Source: Thauera aminoaromatica S2 (GTDB taxonomy: Bacteria; Pseudomonadota; Gammaproteobacteria; Burkholderiales; Rhodocyclaceae). From it: DNA of 38,154 nucleotides. The DNA is taken from NCBI RefSeq assembly GCF_000310185.1, contig NZ_AMXD01000022.1:1-38154 (forward strand), read 5' to 3'. The first letter of the stretch is position 1. Every line of letters begins with the position of its first letter. A program made the position numbers and the translations under genes. The notes under the pieces were generated by a model. That model made no database searches. It was not told the DNA's origin and saw only the letters and a list, made by a program, of their open reading frames with translations. Below, piece by piece: positions 25,792 through 33,898 of this stretch.

Positions 25792-26157
25792 ATGAGCCAC
25801 ACCTCGCACGCCCCCGCCGCGCAGCCGACTCCCCCGCTGCGCATCGACCTCGCCGGCTGCACGGACAAGGCCGGACTGCTCGCGCGCATCGCGACCGCGC
25901 TGCGCTTCCCGGACTGGTTCGGCCACAACTGGGACGCGCTCTCGGATTGCCTGTGCGATCTCTCCTGGCTGCCCGCCGCGGCCTACCGGCTCGAATTCCT
26001 GCATGCCGACGCGCTGCGCGCGACCGCGCCCGAGACCTTCGCCACGCTGTGCGAGATCCTCGACGAAGCCGGCGACTTCTGGCGCGCCGAGGGCGTGGGC
26101 TTCGGCCACACCTTCATCCCCGCGCTTCCCGAGGCACCTTCCGGCGCGCCTCGATGA
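25792..26157 (+). CDS. barstar-family ribonuclease inhibitor
   Basis: A 121-residue soluble protein with no signal peptide. The barstar signature is present: FPDWFGHNWDALSDCL, aligned with the barstar loop YYGENLDALWDCL. It keeps both key acidic residues, Asp48 (barstar Asp35) and Asp52 (barstar Asp39), which in barstar reach into the barnase active site. ATG 25792 lies 11 bases after the RNase stop. Its role would be to neutralise RNase that has not yet been exported. The last 44 bases overlap the antisense CWC gene. Confidence 0.88.
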   Translation: MSHTSHAPAAQPTPPLRIDLAGCTDKAGLLARIATALRFPDWFGHNWDALSDCLCDLSWLPAAAYRLEFLHADALRATAPETFATLCEILDEAGDFWRAEGVGFGHTFIPALPEAPSGAPR

Positions 26158-26317
26158 GCTCGGCGAGGCAGCGCGGGCAATAGCACTCCCCCGCACCTTC
26201 GGCCGGCACCGCAAACGCGGCCGGCAGCGCCGCACACCAGCACTCCGCCTCGCCTGCGCGCATGCCGCAGGTGAAGGCCGCGCCGCAGCGCGGACAGACA
26301 TTGGTGGTTTCGTTCAT
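26114..26317 (-). CDS. cysteine-rich CWC family protein
   Basis: A 67-residue protein with eight cysteines. The N-terminal CPRCGAAFTCG and the ECWCAALP give the CWC signature, and CYCPRCLAEL follows near the end, so a zinc-binding fold is likely. The family is widespread in proteobacteria and has no known function. The start is ATG 26317. The 3' end overlaps the barstar 3' end on the opposite strand by 44 bases. Confidence 0.8.
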   Translation of the reverse strand: MNETTNVCPRCGAAFTCGMRAGEAECWCAALPAAFAVPAEGAGECYCPRCLAELIEARRKVPREARG

Positions 26318-26395
26318 CGGCGTCTCGCCTCCCTGGTTCGTTCGAACTCCGCCGCAAGGTTAGCGCAGCCGGACGGGCAGGGTGCGCGCGCGGCC

Positions 26396-26424
26396 CTTGA
26401 AAACGCTTCCTCCGCGCCTATATT
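26396..26424 (+). promoter_or_regulatory. sigma-32 (heat-shock) promoter of hsp20
   Basis: CTTGAAA (26396-26402), 14 bases, then CCTATATT (26417-26424), close to the RpoH consensus CTTGAAA-N11-16-CCCCATNT. It lies about 50 bases before the small heat-shock protein start. Confidence 0.78.
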
Positions 26425-26475
26425 GGTCTTGAAGCCGGATCCCCCGGCAAGAACCCGGACCCAGGAGGACACGAC

Positions 26476-26913
26476 ATGAGCAACCCTCTCACCCGTCGCA
26501 CCGACCCGTTGGACGACTTCTTCCGCGGCTTCTTCGTGCGCCCCGTCGACTTCGGCGGCCAGCAGCTCGCCACCCCGGGCACCGACGCGCCGCAGATGCG
26601 GGTCGACGTCAAGGAGACCGCGCAAGGCTACGAAGTGCATGCCGAACTGCCCGGCATGAAGAAGGAGGACATCCACGTGCATATCGACGGCCCGGTGGTG
26701 TCGATCAGTGCCGAGCGCAAGCAGGAGAAGGAGATCAAGGACGGCGAGAAGGTGCTGCGCACCGAACGCTACTTCGGCAAGATCTCGCGCAGCTTCCAGC
26801 TCGGCCAGGAAATCGACGAGGCTGCGGCAAGCGCGAAGTTCAACGATGGCGTGCTCGAGCTGAACCTGCCCAAGAAGGCCGAGGTCCAGGCCAAGCGGCT
26901 CAACATCGAGTAG
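26476..26913 (+). CDS. Hsp20 / alpha-crystallin small heat-shock protein
   Basis: A 145-residue ATP-independent holdase chaperone that binds unfolding proteins until DnaK or ClpB can refold them. The alpha-crystallin domain runs from MRVDVKETAQGYEVHAELPG to the GVLELNLPKK motif near 127-136, with ERYFGKISRSFQL in between. The short N-terminal arm (DDFFRGFFV) and a C-terminal tail ending KRLNIE are typical. The start is ATG 26476, with GGAGG at 26463-26467 upstream. Heat induction is supported by the sigma-32-like promoter. Confidence 0.95.
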   Translation: MSNPLTRRTDPLDDFFRGFFVRPVDFGGQQLATPGTDAPQMRVDVKETAQGYEVHAELPGMKKEDIHVHIDGPVVSISAERKQEKEIKDGEKVLRTERYFGKISRSFQLGQEIDEAAASAKFNDGVLELNLPKKAEVQAKRLNIE

Positions 26914-27015
26914 ACGCCTGCCCGGCAGTTCGGGACAAACGGGATTCAGGAGTGGCGCGATTCGCGAGCGGGTCTTCAGCCAGAGACCGAGTTCGGCAAG
27001 TGCGGCGCGGCAGCC

Positions 27016-27146
27016 ATCGCGACTCGCGTCGCTCCTACAGCCCCCCGGAAGCCTCGCCGGTTCGCGTAGGAGCGACGCAAGTCGCGATCCCCCTGCAGCG
27101 CCCCCGAGGCCTCGCCGGTTTTCGTAGGAGCGACGCAAGTCGCGAG
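27016..27146. repeat. REP-like palindrome cluster A (3 copies)
   Basis: Copies at 27016-27038 (minus orientation), 27066-27088 and 27124-27146 (both plus) between hsp20 and argB. Core GGAGCGACGC followed by RAGTCGCGA, forming GCGAC/GTCGC stems with GCAA or GCGA loops. The two plus copies are about 58 bases apart and share adjoining CCTCGCCGGTT-like sequence. No gene is seen in 26914-27193. Confidence 0.85.
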
Positions 27147-27193
27147 CCGCGTCGCACGCCATCCTCGACGGCGGCGCGGCAAACGCGCGGGTT

Positions 27194-28126
<933 letters not shown>

Positions 28127-28225
28127 CTAGTGGCCAGCCCGCGGAACCGGAAGTGCACCGCAGCAAAGCCCGGTGAGGTAACGGTCTATATACATCCAGG
28201 CTATCCTGATCGTCTAAACGTTCAA

Positions 28226-28255
28226 TTGGAACTATCAAGGCCGATCGCCGATACT
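28226..28255 (+). promoter_or_regulatory. candidate promoter of the ZIP transporter
   Basis: TTGGAA (28226-28231), 18 bases, then GATACT (28250-28255). The surrounding GTTCAATTGGAAC is an imperfect palindrome over the -35 and might bind a regulator. This is a moderate match only. Confidence 0.45.
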
Positions 28256-28308
28256 GGCTCCATCGGACAAGGCGGCCCTGCCGCCACGCTCACAGGAGGA
28301 TCCACATC

Positions 28309-29211
28309 ATGGTCGACAAGGTCGCTCGCCTGCATTTCCAGCACGCCAGCCCGGCCGGAGCCCTGCGCGCGCTCAGCGGCTGGCTGATCGCCATCACCGG
28401 TCTGGCGCTGCTCGTCGCCCAGCTCGTGCGCAGCGTCGAGGGCTTCGACCTCGCCGTAACGGGCGCGATGGCAGGCGGCGCCATGGCGGCCGCAGCGACC
28501 GCGCTGGGTGCGGTGCCGCTGCTCGTCGTGCGCCAGATCGGCGCCAGCGTGCAGGGCATGCTGCTCGGCTTCGGCGCCGGCGTCATGCTCGCCGCGAGCG
28601 TGTTCTCGCTGCTGCTGCCCGGCTTCGACGCCGCGCTCGCGCAGACCGGCTCGGAGACCGGCGCAGCCCTGCTGGTCGCCTTCGGCGTGCTGCTCGGTGC
28701 CGGCGGCATGCTCGCCATGGATCGCGCCCTGCCGCATACCCACTTCCCCGAGGGCCGGCGCAGCGGTGCCGCGGTGTGGCTGTTCGTGTTCGCGATCGCC
28801 GTGCACAACATCCCGGAAGGTCTCGCGATCGGCGTGGCGGCCGGACTCGAAGGCACGGGCGCCGGCTCGGGCGACGCGGTCGCGGCAGGGATCTCGCTGC
28901 AGAACGTGCCCGAAGGCCTGATCGTCGCCATCGCCCTGGTGGCGGCGGGCTACGGTCGCTGGCTCGCCTTCGGCGTCGCGGCGGCGTCGGGCCTGATCGA
29001 GCCGATCGCGGCGATCGCCGGTTCGATGATGGTGTCGGTCTCGGCGAACATCCTGCCCTGGGGCCTGGCCGGCGCGGCCGGCGCGATGCTCTTCGTGGTC
29101 AGCCACGAGATCATCCCCGAGTCGCACCGCCGCGGTCACGAGACGCTCGCCACCGGCGGCCTGATGGTGGGCTTCGTGATGATGATGCTGATGGATACGC
29201 TGCTCGGGTGA
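28309..29211 (+). CDS. ZIP-family divalent metal transporter
   Basis: A 300-residue inner-membrane protein with eight likely helices. The two metal-binding motifs of the ZIP family are intact: VHNIPEGLAIGVAAG in helix 4 and LQNVPEGLIVAIALV in helix 5, with further SHEIIPESHRRGHE near the end. ZIP proteins bring zinc, iron or manganese into the cytoplasm; the metal cannot be told here. A short His-containing loop (PHTHFPEGRR) precedes helix 4. ATG 28309 follows a perfect AGGAGG at 28292-28297. It is monocistronic and ends at the palindrome at 29257-29286. Confidence 0.93.
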   Translation: MVDKVARLHFQHASPAGALRALSGWLIAITGLALLVAQLVRSVEGFDLAVTGAMAGGAMAAAATALGAVPLLVVRQIGASVQGMLLGFGAGVMLAASVFSLLLPGFDAALAQTGSETGAALLVAFGVLLGAGGMLAMDRALPHTHFPEGRRSGAAVWLFVFAIAVHNIPEGLAIGVAAGLEGTGAGSGDAVAAGISLQNVPEGLIVAIALVAAGYGRWLAFGVAAASGLIEPIAAIAGSMMVSVSANILPWGLAGAAGAMLFVVSHEIIPESHRRGHETLATGGLMVGFVMMMLMDTLLG

Positions 29212-29256
29212 GGCACGAGGCGTCCGCAGTGAAGCGCACCGAGCGGGGTGCAAAAG

Positions 29257-29286
29257 ACGAAGGGCGCTCCGCGGAGCGCCCTTCGT
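29257..29286. terminator. perfect 30-base palindrome, terminator of ffs and probably of the ZIP gene
   Basis: Each arm is ACGAAGGGCGCTCC with GC at the centre. On the minus strand it is followed by CTTTT, a T tract fitting termination of the 4.5S RNA. On the plus strand there is no T run, so it would act less well there. Confidence 0.75.
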
Positions 29287-29292
29287 GTGTTC

Positions 29293-29395
<103 letters not shown>

Positions 29396-29402
29396 GGCCG
29401 GC

Positions 29403-29411
29403 ATTGTAGCA
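29403..29411 (-). promoter_or_regulatory. extended -10 promoter of ffs
   Basis: TGC-TACAAT on the minus strand (29411-29403) is an extended -10. Transcription would start at about 29396, the first base of the 4.5S RNA. No convincing -35 hexamer is visible at 16-18 bases. Confidence 0.65.
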
Positions 29412-29484
29412 GCATGCCGGCCGCTGCGGTGCGGCAAAGAAGCCGCCCACCACCGCAGCGATCAACCCCGCGTGCAGCCCCTCA

Positions 29485-31176
29485 TCAACCCTTGAGCTCG
29501 GGGAAGTCTTCCTCGAAGAACTCCAGCTCGCCGCGGGCGGCCTCGCCGCGCGCCTCTTCGGCCTTGCGCAGCTCGACGCGGCGGATCTTGCCCGAGATGG
29601 TCTTGGGCAGGTCGGCGAAGGAGAGGCGGCGGATGCGCTTGTACGGGGCCAGGCGTTCGCGGGTGAAGGCGAAGATGTCCTTGGCCAGCTCGCGGCTCGG
29701 CTCCTGGCCGGCGACCAGGATCACGAAGGCCTTGGGCACCGCCAGGCGCAGCGGATCCGGGCTCGGCACCACCGCGGCTTCGGCGACCGCCGGGTGCTCG
29801 ATGAGCACGCTCTCGAGCTCGAAGGGGCTGATGCGGTAGTCGGAGGCCTTGAACACGTCGTCGGCGCGGCCGACGTAGGTGATGTAGCCGTCCTCGTCGA
29901 TGCTGGCGACGTCGCCGGTGCGGTAGTGGCCGTCACGCATGACCTCGGCGGTCTTGGCCGGATCACCCGAGTAACCCACCATCAGGCCGACCGGACGGTG
30001 CTCGCCCATCACCAGCGCCACCTCGCCCTCGACCGAGGGCTTGCTCTCGGCATCGAGCAGGGCGATCTTGTAGCCGGGGAGCGGACGGCCCATGGAGCCG
30101 GGCTTGAGCGGCTGGTCGGGGGTGTTGCCGATCTGCGCGGTGGTCTCGGTCTGGCCGAAGCCGTCGCGGATGGTGATGCCCCAGGCCTTCTTGACCTGGT
30201 CGATGACTTCGGGGTTGAGCGGCTCGCCGGCACCGATGAGCTCGCGCAGCTTGGTCTTGACCGAGGCCAGGTCCTGCTGGATCAGCATGCGCCACACGGT
30301 CGGGGGCGCGCACATCGTGGTGACTTCGTACTTCACCAGCACGTCGAGCAGGGCCGCCGCGTTGAAGCGGTTGTAGTTGTACAGGAACACGCAGGCGCCG
30401 GCGTTCCAGGGCGCGAAGAAGCAGCTCCAGGCGTGCTTGGCCCAGCCCGGCGAGGAGATGTTCATGTGACGATCGTTGGGCTTGAGGCCGATCCAGTACA
30501 TCGTCGAAAGGTGGCCGACCGGGTAGGACTGGTGGGTGTGCAGCACCAGCTTGGGCTTGGAGGTCGTGCCCGACGTGAAGTAGAGCAGCAGCGGGTCGTC
30601 GACGCGGGTCACGCCGTCCGGGGTGAAGGCGTCGGATTCGGCCGCGGCGTCCTCGAAGGCCTTCCAGCCGGCGGGCGCGCCGCCGACGGCGATGCGGCCG
30701 AAGCTGCCGGGCAGGTTCTCGAATTTGTCGGTGTGGGCCTTGCCGATCACCACGTGCCTGACCTGGCCGCGCTCGACGCGGTCGACGAGGTCCTCGGGGG
30801 TCAGCAGCGTGGTGGCGGGGATCACCACGGCGCCGAGCTTGATCGCGGCGAGCATGGTCTCCCACAGCGGCACTTCGTTGCCGAGCATGATCAGGATGCG
30901 CTCGCCGCGCTTGACGCCCTGCTTGCGCAGCCAGTTGGCGACGCGGTTCGAGCGCGCCGACATCTCGGCGAAGGAAAGCTTCGACTCGCGGCCGTCTTCC
31001 TCGATGATCCACAGCGCCGGGTTGTCGTTGCCCTTGGCCATCGCATCGAAGTAGTCCAGCGCCCAGTTGAACTCCTTCAGCTTGGGCCACTTGAAGCCGG
31101 CGTAGGCCGTCGCGTAATCGCTGCGGTGCTGCAGCAGGAAATCGCGCGCGGCGAGAAATTCGTTGACTGCGCTCAT
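29485..31176 (-). CDS. AMP-forming acyl-CoA synthetase (ANL superfamily), copy 2
   Basis: A 563-residue ligase with all core motifs: YFTSGTTSKPKLVLHT (P-loop), DGFGQTETTAQIG, HYRTGDVASIDEDGY, VGRADDVFKASDYRISPFE, and PKTISGKIRR with the catalytic Lys. It is paralogous to the protein at 3861-5549, with the same length and long matching stretches (SSPGWAKHAW, CAPPTVWRML, GEPLNPEV, SVLIEHPAVAEAAVVP). The two differ mainly in tail and linker. The substrate acid is unknown. ATG 31176 follows GGAGAG at 31181-31186; the frame is open further upstream but without a start that has an SD. A TAAAAT -10 and a repeat operator lie in the divergent promoter region. Confidence 0.9.
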   Translation of the reverse strand: MSAVNEFLAARDFLLQHRSDYATAYAGFKWPKLKEFNWALDYFDAMAKGNDNPALWIIEEDGRESKLSFAEMSARSNRVANWLRKQGVKRGERILIMLGNEVPLWETMLAAIKLGAVVIPATTLLTPEDLVDRVERGQVRHVVIGKAHTDKFENLPGSFGRIAVGGAPAGWKAFEDAAAESDAFTPDGVTRVDDPLLLYFTSGTTSKPKLVLHTHQSYPVGHLSTMYWIGLKPNDRHMNISSPGWAKHAWSCFFAPWNAGACVFLYNYNRFNAAALLDVLVKYEVTTMCAPPTVWRMLIQQDLASVKTKLRELIGAGEPLNPEVIDQVKKAWGITIRDGFGQTETTAQIGNTPDQPLKPGSMGRPLPGYKIALLDAESKPSVEGEVALVMGEHRPVGLMVGYSGDPAKTAEVMRDGHYRTGDVASIDEDGYITYVGRADDVFKASDYRISPFELESVLIEHPAVAEAAVVPSPDPLRLAVPKAFVILVAGQEPSRELAKDIFAFTRERLAPYKRIRRLSFADLPKTISGKIRRVELRKAEEARGEAARGELEFFEEDFPELKG

Positions 31177-31241
31177 GGTTCTCTCCTCTCCAGGACGTCG
31201 TTGGAATGCTCCGGACGGGTGCATGCCCGCCCGATCCCGCT

Positions 31242-31262
31242 ATTTTACGTTGACGTTAACGC
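31242..31262 (-). promoter_or_regulatory. -10 element and candidate operator upstream of acyl-CoA synthetase copy 2
   Basis: On the minus strand TAAAAT (31247-31242) is a likely -10. Overlapping it on the upstream side, the plus strand reads ACGTTGACGTTAACG (31247-31261), made of ACGT-TG-ACGT and CGTTAACG dyads. This resembles the ACGTT-rich sites known for MerR-family LiuR regulators of branched-chain amino-acid and acyl-CoA genes. That identity is only an inference, and no such regulator is in the window. Confidence 0.45.
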
Positions 31263-31435
31263 AGCGCACCATTCTTGATCGAAATTATGTTTATGACCGG
31301 CAAAGTGCTTCACCCGCCCGATCGCCGCGGCAAGCGCCCTCGTCGCTCGCACCCGGGCTGCGGGGCGCCGCATCCACTGTCGATATACTTGCCGCTTGCG
31401 AGCGAGTATCGCCGCCGATCGTGCAAGGAGCAACC

Positions 31436-32257
31436 ATGCCCCCCCCCTCTTCCCGCCTGCAAGCCCGCTACGGCCAGGAATCCATCCCCGCCGAGATCGC
31501 CCTCAACCCGCTCGTCGAGCACCTGCTCGACCACCGCTCGGTGCGCGCCTACCTGCCCGACCCGGTCACCGATGCCGAGCTCGCCGCGATCGTCGCCGCC
31601 GCGCAATCGGCGGCGAGTTCGTCCAACCTCAACGTGTGGAGCGTGGTCGCGGTGCGCGACGCCGATCGCCGCGCCAGGCTGGCCGAGCTCGCCGGCGACC
31701 AGGCCCACGTGCGCGAGGCGCCGCTGCAGCTCGTGTGGCTCGCCGACCTCGCCCGCCTGCGCCGCATCGCCACCGGCCTCGGGCGCCCGGCCGAGGGCCT
31801 GGACTACCTCGAGATGTTCCTCACCGGCGTCATCGACGCCGCGCTCGCCGCGCAGAACGGCGCGGCGGCGGCCGAATCGCTCGGCCTGGGCATGGTGTAC
31901 ATCGGCGGCATGCGCAACCACCCCGAAGAGGTCGCCGCGCTGCTCGGCCTGCCGCCCGGCGTGTTCGCGGTGTTCGGCATGTGCGTCGGCCGTCCCGATC
32001 CGGCGCGCCCGGCCGACATCAAGCCGCGCCCGCCGCAAGCGGTGGTGCTGCACCACGAACGCTACTCGCTCGACGCCCAGGACGCCGGCATCGCCGCCTA
32101 CGACCGCGCGATGACGCGCTTCTACGCGGAGCAGAAGATGAACGTGCATGGCACCTGGAGCGTGCACTCGTCCAAGCGCATCGCCGGCCCCGAGACGCTC
32201 TCCGGCCGCCACCGCCTGGTCGAGGCGCTCCAGGCGCTCGGCTTCGCGCTCAAGTAA
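31436..32257 (+). CDS. nitroreductase-family FMN oxidoreductase (NfsA-like)
   Basis: A 273-residue flavoenzyme of the NfsA/Frp type, using NADPH to reduce nitroaromatics, quinones or flavins. The FMN-binding HRSVRAYLPDPVTDAEL is near the N-terminus, followed by the AQSAASSSNLNVWSVVAVRD segment. Later come AQNGAAAAESLGLGMVYIGG and a C-terminal arm with SKRIAGPETLSGRH-like sequence, typical of NfsA relatives. ATG 31436 follows CAAGGAG. It is divergent from the acyl-CoA synthetase. A TATACT hexamer at 31384-31389 may be its -10. The next gene begins 34 bases later and is probably co-transcribed. Confidence 0.88.
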   Translation: MPPPSSRLQARYGQESIPAEIALNPLVEHLLDHRSVRAYLPDPVTDAELAAIVAAAQSAASSSNLNVWSVVAVRDADRRARLAELAGDQAHVREAPLQLVWLADLARLRRIATGLGRPAEGLDYLEMFLTGVIDAALAAQNGAAAAESLGLGMVYIGGMRNHPEEVAALLGLPPGVFAVFGMCVGRPDPARPADIKPRPPQAVVLHHERYSLDAQDAGIAAYDRAMTRFYAEQKMNVHGTWSVHSSKRIAGPETLSGRHRLVEALQALGFALK

Positions 32258-32291
32258 TCCCCTCCCTCCTGCCCGCAAAGAAGGATCCGCC

Positions 32292-33707
32292 ATGCGCAAA
32301 CGCGACACGACGCTGAGCACCGACCAGAAGGCGCTCGCCATCAACCTGGACAAGTACAAATACGGCTCCATCGTCGAGATCGGCGCAGGGCAGGAGGTGG
32401 CGCGCCGCTTCTTCCACGTCGGCGCCGCCGCCGGCACCATCGCCAAGACCATGTCGGCCTACGACATGGCGGTCAGCGACGACATCTACGGCCACGTCGA
32501 CCGCTACGTCAGCCGTGCCCGCCTGCTGCAGATGCTCGACAAGGAGTTCACCCAGGTCGTCGCCCGCCTCGCCCACGTGCGGCCGAAGAACACCACCTTC
32601 TTCGCCTACGCCGCCACCGTCACCGCGCGCAGCTTCAAGCAGAAGAACGAATGCCACGGCTGGGTCGGCATCCGCCTGCAGCTGCACCCGGGCGCCGCGC
32701 CGAGCGACGTGGTCATGCACGTGCGCATGCTCGACAACGACAACGCGCTGCAGTCCGAGGCGCTCGGCATCCTCGGCGTCAACCTCATCCACGGCGCCTT
32801 CTTCCACCACGACCAGCCCGAGTGGGTGGTGGAAGGTCTCGCCGACGGGCTCGGCTCCGAGCGCATCGAGGTCGACCTGATCCACTTCTCCGGCCCGTAT
32901 TTCGACGAAGTGGAAAACCGCCTGATGAACCTGCACCTGATCCGCAGCTGGCTCACGCGCGCGGTGGTCTTCAACCCGCAGGGCGAGGTGGTGGTGCCGG
33001 GCGAGCTCCTCTACCGCAAGCCGGTGATGGTGATGCGCGGCAGCTTCAAGCCGGTGACCCTGGTGAATGTGGACATGATGGCCGCCGGCCTGCGCCAGTT
33101 CAGCCAGCTCGCCGCGGTCGACGACAAGGAGATCGTCTCGCTCGCCGAGATCACCATGAACTCGCTGATCAGCGGCGACAACGTGGACGGCGCCGACTTC
33201 CTCGCCCGCATCGATCTGCTCGCCTCGCAGGGCTACACGGTGATGATCTCGGACTATGTGCGCTTCTTCCGCCTGCGCGCCTACCTGCGCCGCTACACCC
33301 AGAAGCCGATCGGGATCGTGCTGTCGGTGCGCGACTTCGCCTTCCTGTTCGACGAGAAATACTATGAAGGCCTGGAGGGCGGCATCCTCGAGGCCTTCGG
33401 CAAGCTTTTCCCGGACAACACCCACGTCTATGTGTATCCGTCCCGCCCGCGCGGCACCGACGCCTCGGCCACGGTGACGCTCGACAACGTGGCCGTCCCC
33501 GCCAACCTGCGCCACCTGCTCGCCCACCTCAAGGAAAACGACAAGCTGGTGGCGGTGCAGCCGCACGACGACACCCACCTGCACATCGACATCGGTGAGG
33601 TGCTCACCGGCCTGCGCCGCGGCCGCGGCGAGTGGGAGACCGACGTGCCCGAGGCGGTTGCGCAACGCATCATCGAAGGCCGCCTGCTCGGCTACGATAC
33701 CGAGTGA
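32292..33707 (+). CDS. conserved protein of unknown function (471 aa)
   Basis: A soluble-looking 471-residue protein with no signal peptide or membrane helix. I do not recognise an assigned function. The most striking block is at about 20-65, KYKYGSIVEIGAGQEVARRF then HVGAAAGTIAKTMSAYDMAV, with several glycines. A YVSRARLLQMLD follows. Further on there is QLHPGAAPSDVVMHVRMLDN, NAALQSEALGILGVNL-like GILGVNLIHGAFF, and a central VMVMRGSFKPVTLVNVDMMA. A C-terminal half with YTVMISDYVRFFRLRAYLRR follows. Such strong local conservation suggests an enzyme or nucleotide-binding protein. ATG 32292 follows AAGAAGGAT. It lies 34 bases after the nitroreductase and ends at a clear terminator. Confidence 0.8.
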   Translation: MRKRDTTLSTDQKALAINLDKYKYGSIVEIGAGQEVARRFFHVGAAAGTIAKTMSAYDMAVSDDIYGHVDRYVSRARLLQMLDKEFTQVVARLAHVRPKNTTFFAYAATVTARSFKQKNECHGWVGIRLQLHPGAAPSDVVMHVRMLDNDNALQSEALGILGVNLIHGAFFHHDQPEWVVEGLADGLGSERIEVDLIHFSGPYFDEVENRLMNLHLIRSWLTRAVVFNPQGEVVVPGELLYRKPVMVMRGSFKPVTLVNVDMMAAGLRQFSQLAAVDDKEIVSLAEITMNSLISGDNVDGADFLARIDLLASQGYTVMISDYVRFFRLRAYLRRYTQKPIGIVLSVRDFAFLFDEKYYEGLEGGILEAFGKLFPDNTHVYVYPSRPRGTDASATVTLDNVAVPANLRHLLAHLKENDKLVAVQPHDDTHLHIDIGEVLTGLRRGRGEWETDVPEAVAQRIIEGRLLGYDTE

Positions 33708-33735
33708 GCGGCCCTGTGCACGCCCCCACGACTCC

Positions 33736-33764
33736 GGACCCTGCAGCACGCGGGGTCTTTTTTT
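33736..33764 (+). terminator. Rho-independent terminator of the nitroreductase/unknown-protein unit
   Basis: GACCC (33737-33741) pairs with GGGTC (33753-33757) across an 11-base loop, then seven T (33758-33764). The stem is short but the T tract is strong. Confidence 0.75.
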
Positions 33765-33898
33765 GAACTTCGGCGGGAGCGACGGTCTGTATTAATGCAG
33801 CGCAACATCCGCGCCGCAGGCTTGCACAAGCCTCTTGCTTTCGATCGCGCGCGCGGCATCCTGCGCACAGCGCATCCGCACCGGCACGGAGCACGGAC

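Noticed and set aside
24883-26157. Single long gene running through the RNase and barstar in one frame.
   Set aside because: Most of that frame is a shadow of the TPR regulator and RNase. Only the part from ATG 25792 has barstar homology.
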